This document shows, piece after piece, positions 16,894 through 25,669 of a stretch of DNA of 47,365 nt; positions within the stretch are counted from its first letter, which is position 1, and each line of letters begins with the position of its first letter. The notes under the pieces were generated by a model. The model was not told the DNA's origin. It did no database searches and was given only the letters and a program-made list of their open reading frames with translations. The stretch spans positions 1 through 47,365 of the forward strand of contig NZ_JNWZ01000051.1 of NCBI RefSeq assembly GCF_000716545.1, written 5' to 3'. Both the position numbers and the translations under genes were made by a program. The stretch comes from Kitasatospora phosalacinea (GTDB lineage: Bacteria > Actinomycetota > Actinomycetes > Streptomycetales > Streptomycetaceae).

Positions 16894-17751
16894 ATGAACG
16901 GCGAGCACGCACGACCGCGGGCCGAACGCGCGGAGGCGCTCCCGGCGGAGGGCTCCGCCTCGCCGTCCCCCGGGCCCCTGACGGGGCGTGGGACGGGCGG
17001 CGGGCGGTCGGTCGGGGACGGGTTGCGGTTCGCCTTCGGGACGTTGACGGTGCTGCGGGTGCGGGTGGGACGCTGGGACCGGGTGGCGGGCGGGGCCGCG
17101 ATGGTGCTGGCGCCGGTGGTGGGAGTGGTGGTCGGCGCGCTGGCCGGGGGCGCCGGTGCGCTGGTGGCGTGGCGGGGCGGCGCGGTCCTGGGCGCGGTGG
17201 CCGCGGTGGCGGTGGGCGCGCTGCTGACCCGAGGGCTGCACCTGGACGGGGTGGCGGACGTCGCGGACGGGCTGGGCAGCGGGAAGCCCGCCGAGGACGC
17301 GTTGCGGATCATGAAGCAGTCGGACATCGGCCCGTTCGGCGTGCTGACGCTGGTACTGCTGCTGCTGGCTCAGGTCGCCGCGCTGGCCGGGCAGTTCGGG
17401 GTGTCGCCGGGGCGCGGGGCGCTGGCCGCGGCGGTGGCCGCGACGGCCGGGCGGGCGGCGCTGGCGTGGGGCTGCCTGCGGTCGGTGCCGGCGGCCCGGC
17501 CGGGCGGGCTGGGGGCGGTGGTGGCCGCGACCGTGCGACCGGCCGCGGCGGCGGCGGTGACGCTGGTGGTGGCCGGTGCGGCGGCGGCACTGCGCTGGCA
17601 GTCGGGTGTCGCGGTGGTGTGCGGGGTGCTGGTCGCGGGTGCGGTGCTGCGACGGTGCGTGCAACGGTTCGGTGGCGTGACCGGGGACGTGCTGGGTGCG
17701 CTGGTGGAGGCTTCGGCGACGGCGGCGCTGGTGGCGACCGCCGTGCTGTGA
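16894..17751 (+). CDS. cobS: Adenosylcobinamide-GDP ribazoletransferase (cobalamin synthase)
   Basis: CobS is the integral membrane enzyme that joins adenosylcobinamide-GDP and alpha-ribazole (phosphate) to form the cobalamin skeleton. It is 285 residues with six or seven Ala/Val/Leu-rich helices (for example AGGAAMVLAPVVGVVVGALAG and LVLLLLAQVAALAG). The family signature GLHLDGVADVADGLGS is present, followed by DIGPFGV. The first 40 residues (ARPRAERAEALPAEGSASPS) are an unusual charged, Pro/Ser-rich extension; a start at a later GTG would remove it, but no better ribosome site is visible. Confidence 0.94.
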   Translation: MNGEHARPRAERAEALPAEGSASPSPGPLTGRGTGGGRSVGDGLRFAFGTLTVLRVRVGRWDRVAGGAAMVLAPVVGVVVGALAGGAGALVAWRGGAVLGAVAAVAVGALLTRGLHLDGVADVADGLGSGKPAEDALRIMKQSDIGPFGVLTLVLLLLAQVAALAGQFGVSPGRGALAAAVAATAGRAALAWGCLRSVPAARPGGLGAVVAATVRPAAAAAVTLVVAGAAAALRWQSGVAVVCGVLVAGAVLRRCVQRFGGVTGDVLGALVEASATAALVATAVL

Positions 17752-17844
17752 GCGGGCGTCGACCCCGCCTCCGTACACGAACTCACGCACCGTCACGGAC
17801 GACGGCGGTTCGCGCACGGGGCGGGCGGGGCGGCGCGATCCCAG

Positions 17845-17926
17845 CATGCGGACTACCATGCGGTGAGCACCCTGGCCCTGCGCCCCGTTTCGCCGCGGAG
17901 TCTGCCTGGGTTTTGCCGGTCGGCAA
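17845..17926 (+). promoter_or_regulatory. pepA promoter region with CATGCGG repeats and a leader palindrome
   Basis: CATGCGG occurs at 17845-17851 and 17857-17863, bracketing TACCAT (17854-17859), a -10 candidate. About 50 bp further, TTGCCG-GT-CGGCAA (17913-17926) is a perfect palindrome in the predicted leader, 49 bp before the GTG of pepA. It could be an operator or a short leader hairpin. Confidence 0.35.
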
Positions 17927-17974
17927 CGGAGCCGCCACCGGCTGTGGACCGCGAAAGAACAGGACGCATTTGTC

Positions 17975-19471
17975 GTGACTGCACTGTCTGTGAGCACCTC
18001 TTCCGCCGTGAGCCTGCGGGCGGACGCCCTGGTGGTCGGTGTGGCGAAGGGACCCAAGGGCCTGGTCGTCGCCCCGGGCGCGGAGGCGGTCGCCGAGGCG
18101 TTCGAGGGCAAGCTGGCCGAGGTCCTCACCACCCTGGGCGCCACCGGTGCCGAGGGTGAGGCGGTCAAGCTCCCCGCCCCGGCCGGGGCCAAGGCGCCGC
18201 TGGTGCTGGCCGTGGGCCTGGGCGCGGCCCCCGAGGGCGCGTTCGGCGCCGAGGAACTGCGCAGGGCCGCCGGTGTGGCCGCCCGCACGCTGGCCGGCAC
18301 GAAGAAGGTCGCGCTGGCGCTGCCCGCCGTCTCCGCCGAGGAGGTCGAGGCGGTCGCGCTGGGCGGCCTGCTCGGCTCGTACTCCTTCGGCAGCTACAAG
18401 GGCGAGGTGGCCAAGGCCCCGGTCGCCGAGCTGGTGCTGCTGGTGGAGCGCAAGGGCTCGAAGGACGCCAAGGCCGCCGTGGAGCGCGCCGCGGCGATCG
18501 GCGAGGAGATGAACCGGGCCCGCGACCTGGTCAACACCGCCCCGAACGACCTGAACCCGAAGTCCTTCGCCGCGATCGCGCAGGCGGCGGGCAAGGAGCA
18601 CGGCCTGAAGGTCGAGGTGCTGGACGAGAAGGCGCTGGCCAAGGGCGGCTTCGGCGGCATCCTGGGCGTGGGCGTCGGCTCGGCCAACCCGCCCCGGCTG
18701 GTGAAGGTGGCGTACACCCACCCGAAGGCGAAGGCCTCGCTGGCGTTCATCGGCAAGGGCATCACCTACGACTCGGGCGGCATCTCGCTGAAGCCGGCCG
18801 GCCACAACGAGACCATGAAGTGCGACATGGCGGGCGCCGCCGCGGTGTTCGCCGCCGTGGTCGCCGCCAAGCGGCTGGGCCTCCAGGTCAACGTGACGGC
18901 GTGGCTGGCGCTGGCGGAGAACATGCCGTCCGGTTCGGCGACCCGTCCGGGCGACGTGCTGCGGATGTACGGCGGCAAGACCGTCGAGGTGCTGAACACC
19001 GACGCCGAGGGCCGGCTGGTGCTGGCCGACGCGATCGTCCGGGCCGGCGAGGAGCAGCCGGACGTGATCGTCGACGTGGCGACCCTGACCGGCGCGATGG
19101 TGCTGGCGCTGGGCACCCGCACCTTCGGCGTGATGGCCAACGACGAGGAGCTGCGCACCCGCCTGCACGAGACCGCGGGCGCGGTGGGCGAGGCGTCCTG
19201 GCCGATGCCGCTCCCGGCCGACCTGCGCAAGGGCATGGTCGAGTCGACCGTCGCGGACCTGGCGAACATGGGCGAGCGGATGGGCGGCGGCCTGGTGGCC
19301 GGCCTGTTCCTGCAGGAGTTCGTCGCCGAGGGCATCTCCTGGGCGCACCTGGACATCGCCGGTCCGGCGTTCAACGAGGGCGGCCCGCACGGCTACACCC
19401 CCAAGGGCGGCACCGCGAGCGCGGTGCGCACCCTGGTCCGCTTCGCGGAGGACACCGCCGCGGGCGAGTGA
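17975..19471 (+). CDS. pepA: Leucyl aminopeptidase (M17 family)
   Basis: A 498-residue cytosolic aminopeptidase that releases N-terminal residues using two divalent metals. The catalytic domain starts at about residue 180 (MNRARDLVNTAPNDLNPK). Metal and catalytic motifs are IGKGITYDSGGISLKP (Lys and Asp), MKCDMAGAAAV, and the signature NTDAEGRLVLADA near residue 341; GGTASAVRTLVRFAED closes the protein. The N-terminal domain (residues 1-170) is the usual less-conserved macro-like fold. The start is GTG 17975 with AGGAC about ten bases upstream. It stands alone and ends in a very strong hairpin. Confidence 0.96.
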   Translation: MTALSVSTSSAVSLRADALVVGVAKGPKGLVVAPGAEAVAEAFEGKLAEVLTTLGATGAEGEAVKLPAPAGAKAPLVLAVGLGAAPEGAFGAEELRRAAGVAARTLAGTKKVALALPAVSAEEVEAVALGGLLGSYSFGSYKGEVAKAPVAELVLLVERKGSKDAKAAVERAAAIGEEMNRARDLVNTAPNDLNPKSFAAIAQAAGKEHGLKVEVLDEKALAKGGFGGILGVGVGSANPPRLVKVAYTHPKAKASLAFIGKGITYDSGGISLKPAGHNETMKCDMAGAAAVFAAVVAAKRLGLQVNVTAWLALAENMPSGSATRPGDVLRMYGGKTVEVLNTDAEGRLVLADAIVRAGEEQPDVIVDVATLTGAMVLALGTRTFGVMANDEELRTRLHETAGAVGEASWPMPLPADLRKGMVESTVADLANMGERMGGGLVAGLFLQEFVAEGISWAHLDIAGPAFNEGGPHGYTPKGGTASAVRTLVRFAEDTAAGE

Positions 19472-19478
19472 CCCACTG

Positions 19479-19520
19479 GCGCGAGGGGCCCGGCACCGGT
19501 GGGTGCCGGGCCCCTCGCGC
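19479..19520. terminator. Strong terminator after pepA
   Basis: A perfect 18-bp stem (GCGCGAGGGGCCCGGCAC at 19479-19496 and its complement at 19503-19520) with loop CGGTGG begins seven bases after the stop codon. Confidence 0.9.
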
Positions 19521-19856
19521 ACTACCAGCCGGTAGCGGCCGGTGCCAATTCGAGGGTGTGTTCGCCTCCGGCGAAAATTGATTCCGCAGGGCGGAACCGG
19601 GCCGGTGAAGCCCCCCGGACGGAGTACCTCCGCTTGCCGATTTCCCGGCCGTGAGCTGCGACGATACCTCCGAGAACGGGTCATACCGCCGCCGCGCGGT
19701 CCGCACCGGGGGCGCCTCGGGGCACCCGCCGACGCCACCTGCCGCCAACAAGTGCAAAGATGTATTTCCGGCACGACTGGGCGCTCTTACAAGGGCACTC
19801 ACCCACCGGACCGCGACCGGCCCGGCGATCCGCACCTTTTGCATGGAGGACGTGAC
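19521..19856. other. Long untranslated region upstream of lpdA
   Basis: After the pepA terminator about 335 bp carry no convincing gene. They hold the tandem palindromes at 19561-19596, then about 250 bp of sequence less GC-rich than the genes around it, with several TAnnnT-like hexamers (for example in CGATACC near 19663 and in TCATACC near 19681). The lpdA message probably has a long leader, but I cannot place the start. Confidence 0.45.
19561..19596 (+). promoter_or_regulatory. Tandem hyphenated palindromes upstream of lpdA
   Basis: TTCGCC-TCC-GGCGAA (19561-19575) and TTCCGC-AGG-GCGGAA (19582-19596) are two perfect 6+3+6 palindromes of the same design, TTC(S)(S)C-N3-G(S)(S)GAA. Their centres are 21 bp apart, two helical turns, with an AT-rich 6-nt spacer. 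They lie between the pepA terminator and lpdA, about 260-300 bp before its start. Cooperative binding of a dimeric regulator is inferred; no cognate protein is known to me. Confidence 0.6.
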
Positions 19857-21245
19857 GTGGCGAACGACGCCAGCACCGTTTTCGACGTAGTCATTCTCGG
19901 AGGCGGAAGCGGCGGTTACGCCGCGGCGCTCCGTGGCGCCCAGCTCGGCCTGAGCGTCGCGCTGATCGAGAAGGGCGAGCTGGGCGGCACCTGCCTCCAC
20001 CGCGGCTGCATCCCGACCAAGGCGCTGCTGCACGCCGCCGAGGTCGCCGACGAGACGAAGGAAGCGGCCGAGTTCGGCGTCCTCGCCACCTTCCAGGGCA
20101 TCGACATCAACGGCGTCCACAAGTACAAGGACGACGTCGTCGCCGGCCTGTACAAGGGCCTGCAGGGCCTGGTCGCCTCCCGCAAGGTCACCTTCATCCA
20201 GGGCGAGGGCAAGCTCTCCTCGCAGACCTCGGTGGACGTCAACGGCCAGCGCGTCGAGGGCCGCCACATCGTCCTGGCCACCGGCTCCGTGCCGCGCTCG
20301 ATCCCGGGCCTGGACATCGACGGCAACCGGATCATCTCCTCCGACCACGCGCTGAAGCTCGACTACATCCCGAAGTCGGCCATCATCCTCGGCGGCGGCG
20401 TCATCGGCTGCGAGTTCGCCTCGGTCTGGAAGTCCTTCGGCGTCGACGTCACCATCGTCGAGGGCCTGCCCCACCTGGTGCCGCTGGAGGACGAGAACTC
20501 CTCCAAGCTGCTGGAGCGCGCCTTCCGCAAGCGCGGCATCAAGTTCGAGCTGAAGTCCCGCTTCTCCGGCGTGGAGTACACCGAGAACGGCGTCCGGGTC
20601 TCGACCGAGAACGGCAAGTCCATCGAGGCCGACGTGCTGCTGGTCGCGATCGGCCGCGGCCCGGTCTCGGCCGGCCTGGGCTACGAGGAGCAGGGCGTCG
20701 CGATGGACCGCGGCTACGTCCTGGTCGACGAGTACCTGCGCACCAACGTGCCGACCATCTCCGCCGTCGGCGACCTGGTCCCGACCCTGCAGCTGGCCCA
20801 CGTCGGCTTCGCCGAGGGCATCCTCGTCGCCGAGCGGATCGCCGGCCTCAAGGTCGTCCCGATCGACTACGACGGCATCCCGCGGGTCACCTACTCCAAC
20901 CCGGAGGTCGCCTCCGTCGGCCTGACCGAGGCCAAGGCCGTCGAGCAGTACGGCAAGGAGAAGGTCGTCACCCTCAAGTACAACCTCGCGGGCAACGGCA
21001 AGAGCAAGATCCTCAAGACCGCCGGCGAGATCAAGCTGGTCCAGGTCAAGGACGGCGCCGTCGTGGGTGTCCACATGGTCGGCGCCCGCATGGGCGAGCA
21101 GGTCGGCGAGGCCCAGTTGATCTACAACTGGGAGGCCCTGCCCGCCGAGGTCGCGCAGCTCATCCACGCGCACCCGAGCCAGTCCGAGGCCCTCGGCGAG
21201 GCCCACCTCGCGCTGGCCGGCAAGCCGCTGCACGCGCACGACTGA
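19857..21245 (+). CDS. lpdA: Dihydrolipoyl dehydrogenase (E3)
   Basis: A 462-residue flavoprotein that reoxidises dihydrolipoyl groups on E2 subunits of pyruvate, 2-oxoglutarate and branched-chain dehydrogenases, and on GcvH, with NAD+. FAD site [17 protein letters not shown] at residues 11-27; redox-active disulfide [19 protein letters not shown] site [18 protein letters not shown]-binding [17 protein letters not shown]; the C-terminal active-site pair is in [13 protein letters not shown]. The start is GTG 19857 ([13 protein letters not shown]), with GGAGG seven to eight bases upstream. sucB follows 58 bp later without a terminator, so they form an operon. Confidence 0.97.
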   Translation: MANDASTVFDVVILGGGSGGYAAALRGAQLGLSVALIEKGELGGTCLHRGCIPTKALLHAAEVADETKEAAEFGVLATFQGIDINGVHKYKDDVVAGLYKGLQGLVASRKVTFIQGEGKLSSQTSVDVNGQRVEGRHIVLATGSVPRSIPGLDIDGNRIISSDHALKLDYIPKSAIILGGGVIGCEFASVWKSFGVDVTIVEGLPHLVPLEDENSSKLLERAFRKRGIKFELKSRFSGVEYTENGVRVSTENGKSIEADVLLVAIGRGPVSAGLGYEEQGVAMDRGYVLVDEYLRTNVPTISAVGDLVPTLQLAHVGFAEGILVAERIAGLKVVPIDYDGIPRVTYSNPEVASVGLTEAKAVEQYGKEKVVTLKYNLAGNGKSKILKTAGEIKLVQVKDGAVVGVHMVGARMGEQVGEAQLIYNWEALPAEVAQLIHAHPSQSEALGEAHLALAGKPLHAHD

Positions 21246-21303
21246 TCGCGCCCCCGTCCCCGTTCATTCCTGTACGCAAGACTTGATAGGAGTCGCTGGA
21301 ACC

Positions 21304-23094
21304 ATGGCGGTCTCAGTAACACTGCCCGCGCTGGGCGAGAGCGTGACCGAAGGCACCGTCACCCGCTGGCTGAAGGCCGAGGGTGAGCGCGTGGAGATCG
21401 ACGAGCCGCTGCTCGAGGTCTCCACCGACAAGGTCGACACCGAGATCCCGGCGCCGGCCTCCGGCGTCCTGGCCTCGATCAAGGTCGGCGAGGACGAGAC
21501 CGTCGAGGTGGGCGCCGAGCTGGCGATCATCGACGACGGCTCGGGCGCCCCCGCCGCCGCCCCGGCGCCCGCCGCCGAGGCCGCTCCGGCCCCGGCCGCC
21601 CCCGCCGCCGAGGAGGCCCCCGCGGCCCCCGCCCCGGCCGCCGCCGAGGCGCCCGCCGCCGAGGCCCCGGCCGCCGCCGCTCCGGCCGGCGACGCCACCC
21701 CGGTGGTGCTGCCCGCGCTGGGCGAGTCGGTCACCGAGGGCACCGTCACCCGCTGGCTGAAGGCCGAGGGCGACACCGTCGAGGTCGACGAGCCGCTGCT
21801 CGAGGTCTCCACCGACAAGGTCGACACCGAGATCCCCTCCCCCGTGGCGGGCACCCTGGTGAAGATCCTGGTCGGCGAGGACGAGACCGCCGAGGTCGGC
21901 GCCCAGCTCGCGCTGATCGGCGCCGCCGGCTCGGCTCCCGCCGCCGCCCCGGCCCCGGCCGCCGCTCCCGCCGCCCCGGCTCCGGCTCCGGCTGCTGCCC
22001 CGGCCCCGGCCGCACCCGCTGCCCCGGCTCCGGCCGCCGCTCCGGCTCCCGCCGCTCCCGCCGCCCCGGCCGCGGCTCCGGCCGCCCCGGCTCCGGCTCC
22101 GGTGGCTGCTCCGGCCGCACCGGTCGCCGCCGCTCCGGCTCCCGCCGCCCCGGCCGCGGACGCCGGTGACGCCTACGTCACCCCGCTGGTGCGCAAGCTC
22201 GCCGCCGAGCACGGTGTCGCGCTCTCCTCCGTCGCCGGCACCGGCGTCGGCGGCCGCATCCGCAAGCAGGACGTGATCGCCGCCGCCGAGGCCGCCAAGG
22301 CCGCGCCGGCGCCGGCCCCGGCCGCCGCTCCCGCTGCCGCCGCCCCGGCGAAGGCCGCCGCCGCGCCGTCCGCGCTGCGCGGCCAGACCGTCAAGATGAC
22401 CCGCATGCGCAAGGTCATCGGCGACAACATGCTGAAGGCCCTGCACGAGCAGGCCCAGCTGACCAGCGTGGTCGAGGTGGACGTCACCCGGATCATGTCG
22501 CTGCGCGCGAAGGCGAAGGACTCCTTCCTGGCCCGCGAGGGCGTGAAGCTGTCCCCGATGCCGTTCTTCGTGAAGGCCGCCGCCCAGGCGCTGAAGGCCC
22601 ACGCGGTCATCAACGCCCGGATCAACGAGGCCGAGGGCACCGTCACCTACTTCGACACCGAGAACATCGGCATCGCGGTGGACTCCGAGAAGGGTCTGAT
22701 GACCCCGGTCATCAAGGGTGCGGGCGACCTCAACATCGCCGGCATCTCGAAGAAGACCGCGGAGCTGGCGTCGAAGGTCCGCGACAGCAAGATCACCCCG
22801 GACGAGCTGTCCGGCGCGACCTTCACCATCTCCAACACCGGTTCGCGCGGTGCGCTGTTCGACACCGTCATCGTCCCGCCGAACCAGGTCGCGATCCTGG
22901 GCATCGGCGCGACCGTGAAGCGCCCGGTGGTCATCGAGGCCGACGGCGGCACCGCCATCGGCATCCGCGACATGACCTACCTGTCGCTCTCCTACGACCA
23001 CCGCCTGGTGGACGGCGCGGACGCCGCCCGCTACCTGGTCGCGGTCAAGGAGATCCTGGAGGCCGGCGAGTTCGAGGTCGAGCTCGGCCTGTAA
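21304..23094 (+). CDS. sucB: 2-oxoglutarate dehydrogenase E2 (dihydrolipoamide succinyltransferase)
   Basis: A 596-residue E2 core protein. Two nearly identical lipoyl domains are present: [19 protein letters not shown] ... [12 protein letters not shown], with lipoylation lysines K43 and K172. Each is followed by a long Ala/Pro linker; the second (about residues 210-290) is exceptionally long. A peripheral-subunit-binding domain follows ([15 protein letters not shown]... GRIRKQDV, about 294-330), then a third Ala/Pro linker and the acyltransferase domain with the catalytic [16 protein letters not shown] (H566, D570). AGGAG precedes ATG 21304. In actinobacteria this type can serve both pyruvate and 2-oxoglutarate complexes, so the acyl specificity is not certain. 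Its substrate lysines depend on LipB and LipA, encoded 10 kb downstream. Confidence 0.95.
   Translation: MAVSVTLPALGESVTEGTVTRWLKAEGERVEIDEPLLEVSTDKVDTEIPAPASGVLASIKVGEDETVEVGAELAIIDDGSGAPAAAPAPAAEAAPAPAAPAAEEAPAAPAPAAAEAPAAEAPAAAAPAGDATPVVLPALGESVTEGTVTRWLKAEGDTVEVDEPLLEVSTDKVDTEIPSPVAGTLVKILVGEDETAEVGAQLALIGAAGSAPAAAPAPAAAPAAPAPAPAAAPAPAAPAAPAPAAAPAPAAPAAPAAAPAAPAPAPVAAPAAPVAAAPAPAAPAADAGDAYVTPLVRKLAAEHGVALSSVAGTGVGGRIRKQDVIAAAEAAKAAPAPAPAAAPAAAAPAKAAAAPSALRGQTVKMTRMRKVIGDNMLKALHEQAQLTSVVEVDVTRIMSLRAKAKDSFLAREGVKLSPMPFFVKAAAQALKAHAVINARINEAEGTVTYFDTENIGIAVDSEKGLMTPVIKGAGDLNIAGISKKTAELASKVRDSKITPDELSGATFTISNTGSRGALFDTVIVPPNQVAILGIGATVKRPVVIEADGGTAIGIRDMTYLSLSYDHRLVDGADAARYLVAVKEILEAGEFEVELGL
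21541..22370 (+). repeat. Ala/Pro-coding low-complexity tracts in sucB
   Basis: Three tracts (about 21541-21690, 21930-22165 and 22300-22370) are built from degenerate GCCCCGGCTCCGGCC-like units encoding (AP)n, the flexible linkers between E2 domains. Such tracts are prone to copy-number change. Confidence 0.8.
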
Positions 23095-23106
23095 GGCGTT
23101 CCCACC

Positions 23107-23144
23107 GGGAGCCCCGCGCCGTCCCCGGACGGTGCGGGGCTCCC
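23107..23144 (+). terminator. Terminator after sucB
   Basis: GGGAGCCCCGC (23107-23117) pairs with GCGGGGCTCCC (23134-23144), and the inner GCCGTCC/GGACGGT extends the stem to about 18 bp with one G-U pair. It lies 12 bases after the stop codon. Confidence 0.85.
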
Positions 23145-23202
23145 GCGCGTCGCGGCCCGATCGGGTGCGGGGCGGACGACGATCGTGGAGGCTGGAGCGG
23201 TG

Positions 23203-23718
23203 ATGGACGAGACGGGATTCTGGCAACTGGTCGACGAGGCCCGGGAAGCGGCCGAGGGCGACCCGGACGAGCAGGCCGAGGCGCTGGTCGAACGGCTGCT
23301 GCGACTGACCCCGGACGAGGTGCTGGACTTCGCCCGGCAGTTCGAGGCGCGGTTCCAGCGGGCGTACACGGTGGAGCTGTGGGGCGCCGCGCACCTGCTG
23401 CTCGACGGGGCGTCGGAGGACGCGTTCGACTACTTCCGGTGCTGGCTGATCGGCCAGGGCCGGGACGTCTTCGAGGGCGCGGTGCACGAGCCGGACGCGC
23501 TGGCCGAACTGGTGCCCGACTTCGACGAGGAGGAGGACGGCGACGGGGAGGAACTGGGCTACGCCGCCGACGAGGCGTACGAGCGGCTGACCGGACTGCC
23601 GCTGCCGGACCTGGGGGTGCGCCAGCCGGCGGCCGCGTACGGGGTGCCCTTCGACTTCTCGGACCGGGAGGCGATGGCCGCCCGCTACCCGCGGCTGTGG
23701 GAGCTGTACGGGGACTGA
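23203..23718 (+). CDS. DUF4240 domain protein
   Basis: A 171-residue acidic cytoplasmic protein of the DUF4240 family: MDETGFWQLVDEAREAAEGD opens it, then a helical core (LTPDEVLDFARQFEARFQRAY, DYFRCWLIGQGRDVFEGAV), an Asp/Glu-rich stretch (FDEEEDGDGEE) and a conserved end (FSDREAMAARYPRLWELYGD). The function is unknown. The start is ATG 23203, with GGAG upstream; a GTG at 23185 adds six residues. It converges on the acetyltransferase gene with 12 bp between stops. Confidence 0.85.
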   Translation: MDETGFWQLVDEAREAAEGDPDEQAEALVERLLRLTPDEVLDFARQFEARFQRAYTVELWGAAHLLLDGASEDAFDYFRCWLIGQGRDVFEGAVHEPDALAELVPDFDEEEDGDGEELGYAADEAYERLTGLPLPDLGVRQPAAAYGVPFDFSDREAMAARYPRLWELYGD

Positions 23719-23730
23719 CCCGGCGGCGGC

Positions 23731-24225
23731 TCAGTCCAGGGCGCGGCCCATCCAGACGTCGTCCGCGTAGCCGCCGTCCAGCAGGAAGTGCTGGGGCAGC
23801 ACGCCGAGGACCTGGAACCCGGCCCGTTCGTACAGCCGACGGGCCGGGGCGTTGTGGGAGAGCACCCGGAGCGTCATCCGGCGGGCGCCCTCGGCGCGGG
23901 CCGCCTCGCAGGCGGCGGCGACCAGGGCCTCGCCGATCCGGCGGCCGCGGGCCTCGGGGAGCACGCCCAGGCCCTGGATCTGGCGGACGTGCGCGTTGGA
24001 GGGCAGCGGGATCTCCCGCGCCTGGCGGACGTAGCCGACCACCCGGCCGTCGAGTTCGGCCAGCAGGTACTGCCCGGGGCGGTGCGCCTCGTCGAACACC
24101 GGGGCGTCCTCGGGGCCGCGCGGGGCGACCTCGCCGAGCGGGGACCAGACGGCGTGGTCGACGGCGCGGATCGCGCGCTCGTCCTCGTCCCGCGCCGGAC
24201 GGATGATCACATCGTTGGAGGGCAT
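23731..24225 (-). CDS. GNAT-family N-acetyltransferase
   Basis: A 164-residue single-domain GNAT enzyme that transfers acetyl from acetyl-CoA to an unknown amine. Motif A is IQGLGVLPEARGRRIGEALVAAACEAA (about residues 86-112), where RGRRIG replaces the classic Q/RxxGxG/A; motif B is NAPARRLYERAGFQVLGVLPQHF. The start is set at ATG 24225 because TACCAT lies seven bases upstream, which fits a leaderless message; ATG 24234 is inside that hexamer. The TIGR01777 gene is divergent, 116 bp away. Confidence 0.88.
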   Translation of the reverse strand: MPSNDVIIRPARDEDERAIRAVDHAVWSPLGEVAPRGPEDAPVFDEAHRPGQYLLAELDGRVVGYVRQAREIPLPSNAHVRQIQGLGVLPEARGRRIGEALVAAACEAARAEGARRMTLRVLSHNAPARRLYERAGFQVLGVLPQHFLLDGGYADDVWMGRALD

Positions 24226-24341
24226 GCGGGTCATGGTAGACGCCGCCCGGTGCGGCCCGGCGCGGGGTCGGGCGGCGTTCCGGCGGTGCCCTGCGGGGTT
24301 TCTGAACGGGCCGGCCCGTTCGGGCTGGGAGGATGGCGGGC

Positions 24342-25256
24342 ATGCGAATCGCGGTGACAGGCTCCACGGGGTTGATCGGGTCCGCGCTGGTGGACTCCCT
24401 GCTGACGGACGGGCACGAGGTGCTGCGGCTGGTGCGGCGGCGCTCGCGCACCGGGCCGCAGCCGGACGGGACGGTCGGGGTCGGCTGGAACCCCCTGCTG
24501 ATGCAGATCGACGCGGCCGCGCTGGAGGGCGTGGACGCGGTGGTGCACCTGGCCGGGGCGGGCGTCGGCGACCGGCGCTGGACGGACGCGTACCGGCGGG
24601 AGATCCGGGACAGCCGGGTGCTGGGCACCGAGACGCTGGCCGCCGCGCTGTCCCGGCTGAAGGAGCCGCCCGGGGTGCTGGTCAGCGCCTCCGCGGTCGG
24701 CTACTACGGGCAGACCGGCGACCAGGTGATCGACGAGGGCGCGCCGGCCGGCGGCGACTTCCTGGCCGAGGTCTGCCAGGAGTGGGAGCGGGCCGCGCGG
24801 CCCGCCGCGGACGTCGGGATCCGGGTGGTGCACCCGCGCACCGGGCTGGTGCTGGACGCCGGGGGCGGCGCCGGGGCGCGGCTGCTGCCGCTGTTCAAGC
24901 TGGCGCTGGGCGGGCGGCTCGGGGACGGCGGGCAGTACTGGTCGCTGATCTCGCTGGCCGACGAGGTGGCCGCGCTGCGCTTCCTGATCGACGGTCAGGA
25001 GCTGTCCGGGCCGGTCAACCTGGTCGGACCCGACCCCGTCACCAACCGCGAACTGACCGCGGAACTGGCCCGGCAGCTCGGGCGTCCGGCGGTGTTCGCG
25101 GTGCCCGAGTGGGCGCTGCGCACCGCGCTCGGGGAGATGGCCGTGGAGGTGGTGGGCAGTCACCGGGTGGTGCCGAAGGCGCTGCTGGACGCGGGGTTCG
25201 TGTTCCGCGACCCGGACGCCGGGGCGATCGTCGCGGCGGCGCTCGGACGGCGGTAG
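24342..25256 (+). CDS. TIGR01777-family NAD(P)-dependent epimerase/oxidoreductase
   Basis: A 304-residue extended short-chain dehydrogenase fold of the TIGR01777 (YfcH-like) family. It has the nucleotide motif MRIAVTGSTGLIGSAL, the signature VVHLAGAGVGDRRW, VLVSASAVGYYG with the active-site Tyr region, and the typical C-terminal VPEWALRTALGEMAVEVVGSHRVVPKALLDAGF. The physiological substrate of this family is not known. ATG 24342 is chosen over ATG 24333 because GGGAGG stands eight bases before it. Confidence 0.9.
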   Translation: MRIAVTGSTGLIGSALVDSLLTDGHEVLRLVRRRSRTGPQPDGTVGVGWNPLLMQIDAAALEGVDAVVHLAGAGVGDRRWTDAYRREIRDSRVLGTETLAAALSRLKEPPGVLVSASAVGYYGQTGDQVIDEGAPAGGDFLAEVCQEWERAARPAADVGIRVVHPRTGLVLDAGGGAGARLLPLFKLALGGRLGDGGQYWSLISLADEVAALRFLIDGQELSGPVNLVGPDPVTNRELTAELARQLGRPAVFAVPEWALRTALGEMAVEVVGSHRVVPKALLDAGFVFRDPDAGAIVAAALGRR

Positions 25257-25669
25257 GACGCCGACGGGGCTGCGGCGGCGGGCCGCCCGGGCTGTGACGG
25301 GACCCCGGTGGAGCCCCGGTGGGGCCCCGCCGCAGCCGCGGTCCGGCGGGGGTTGACGGGGCGTCAGCGGGGGGCGCACGGGTGCAGCCGGGCAGCGCGC
25401 GGGGTGCGGGCGGTGACGGTGCGCGCCCGTTCCCGCTCCGCGCACCCCGTTTGCGACACGGTGGGTGACCGGGCGGTCCCGCTGTGTCGCCACACCGGCA
25501 CGATGACCCGATTCGGCACCGGTCGGCTGTCTGGACCGGCGGGTGACGGGGCATCACCAGTGCGGACCACGTCCGTCCCCCCGCTGCCCGCCCCGGCACC
25601 CACCCGCTCGCGGGCACCGCCGCGCGCGGCGGCCGCGGAGGGGCTCCGTCAGGGAGGGAGCACCCGATC
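25257..25669. other. Intergenic region before the FAD oxidoreductase gene
   Basis: A 413-bp gap between two same-strand genes. The open frames crossing it have Pro/Arg-rich shadow composition and no ribosome site. One inverted repeat is visible: GCGACAC (25453-25459) and GTGTCGC (25484-25490), separated by 24 bp. AGGGAGGGAGC directly before 25670 is the ribosome site of the next gene. Confidence 0.5.

Noticed and set aside
14894..16912. 672-codon minus-strand frame opposite cobU-cobT
   Set aside because: Only the last 66 codons (from ATG 15094) have a ribosome site and protein-like composition; the rest is antisense.
19651..19890. 79-codon open frame in the lpdA leader, overlapping the lpdA start
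   Set aside because: No ribosome site, no recognisable composition and an out-of-frame overlap with lpdA; not convincing as a leader peptide.
21541..22165. Repetitive Ala/Pro coding DNA as a frameshift or assembly artefact
   Set aside because: The frame is intact through both lipoyl domains and the catalytic domain, and Ala/Pro linkers are normal in E2 proteins.
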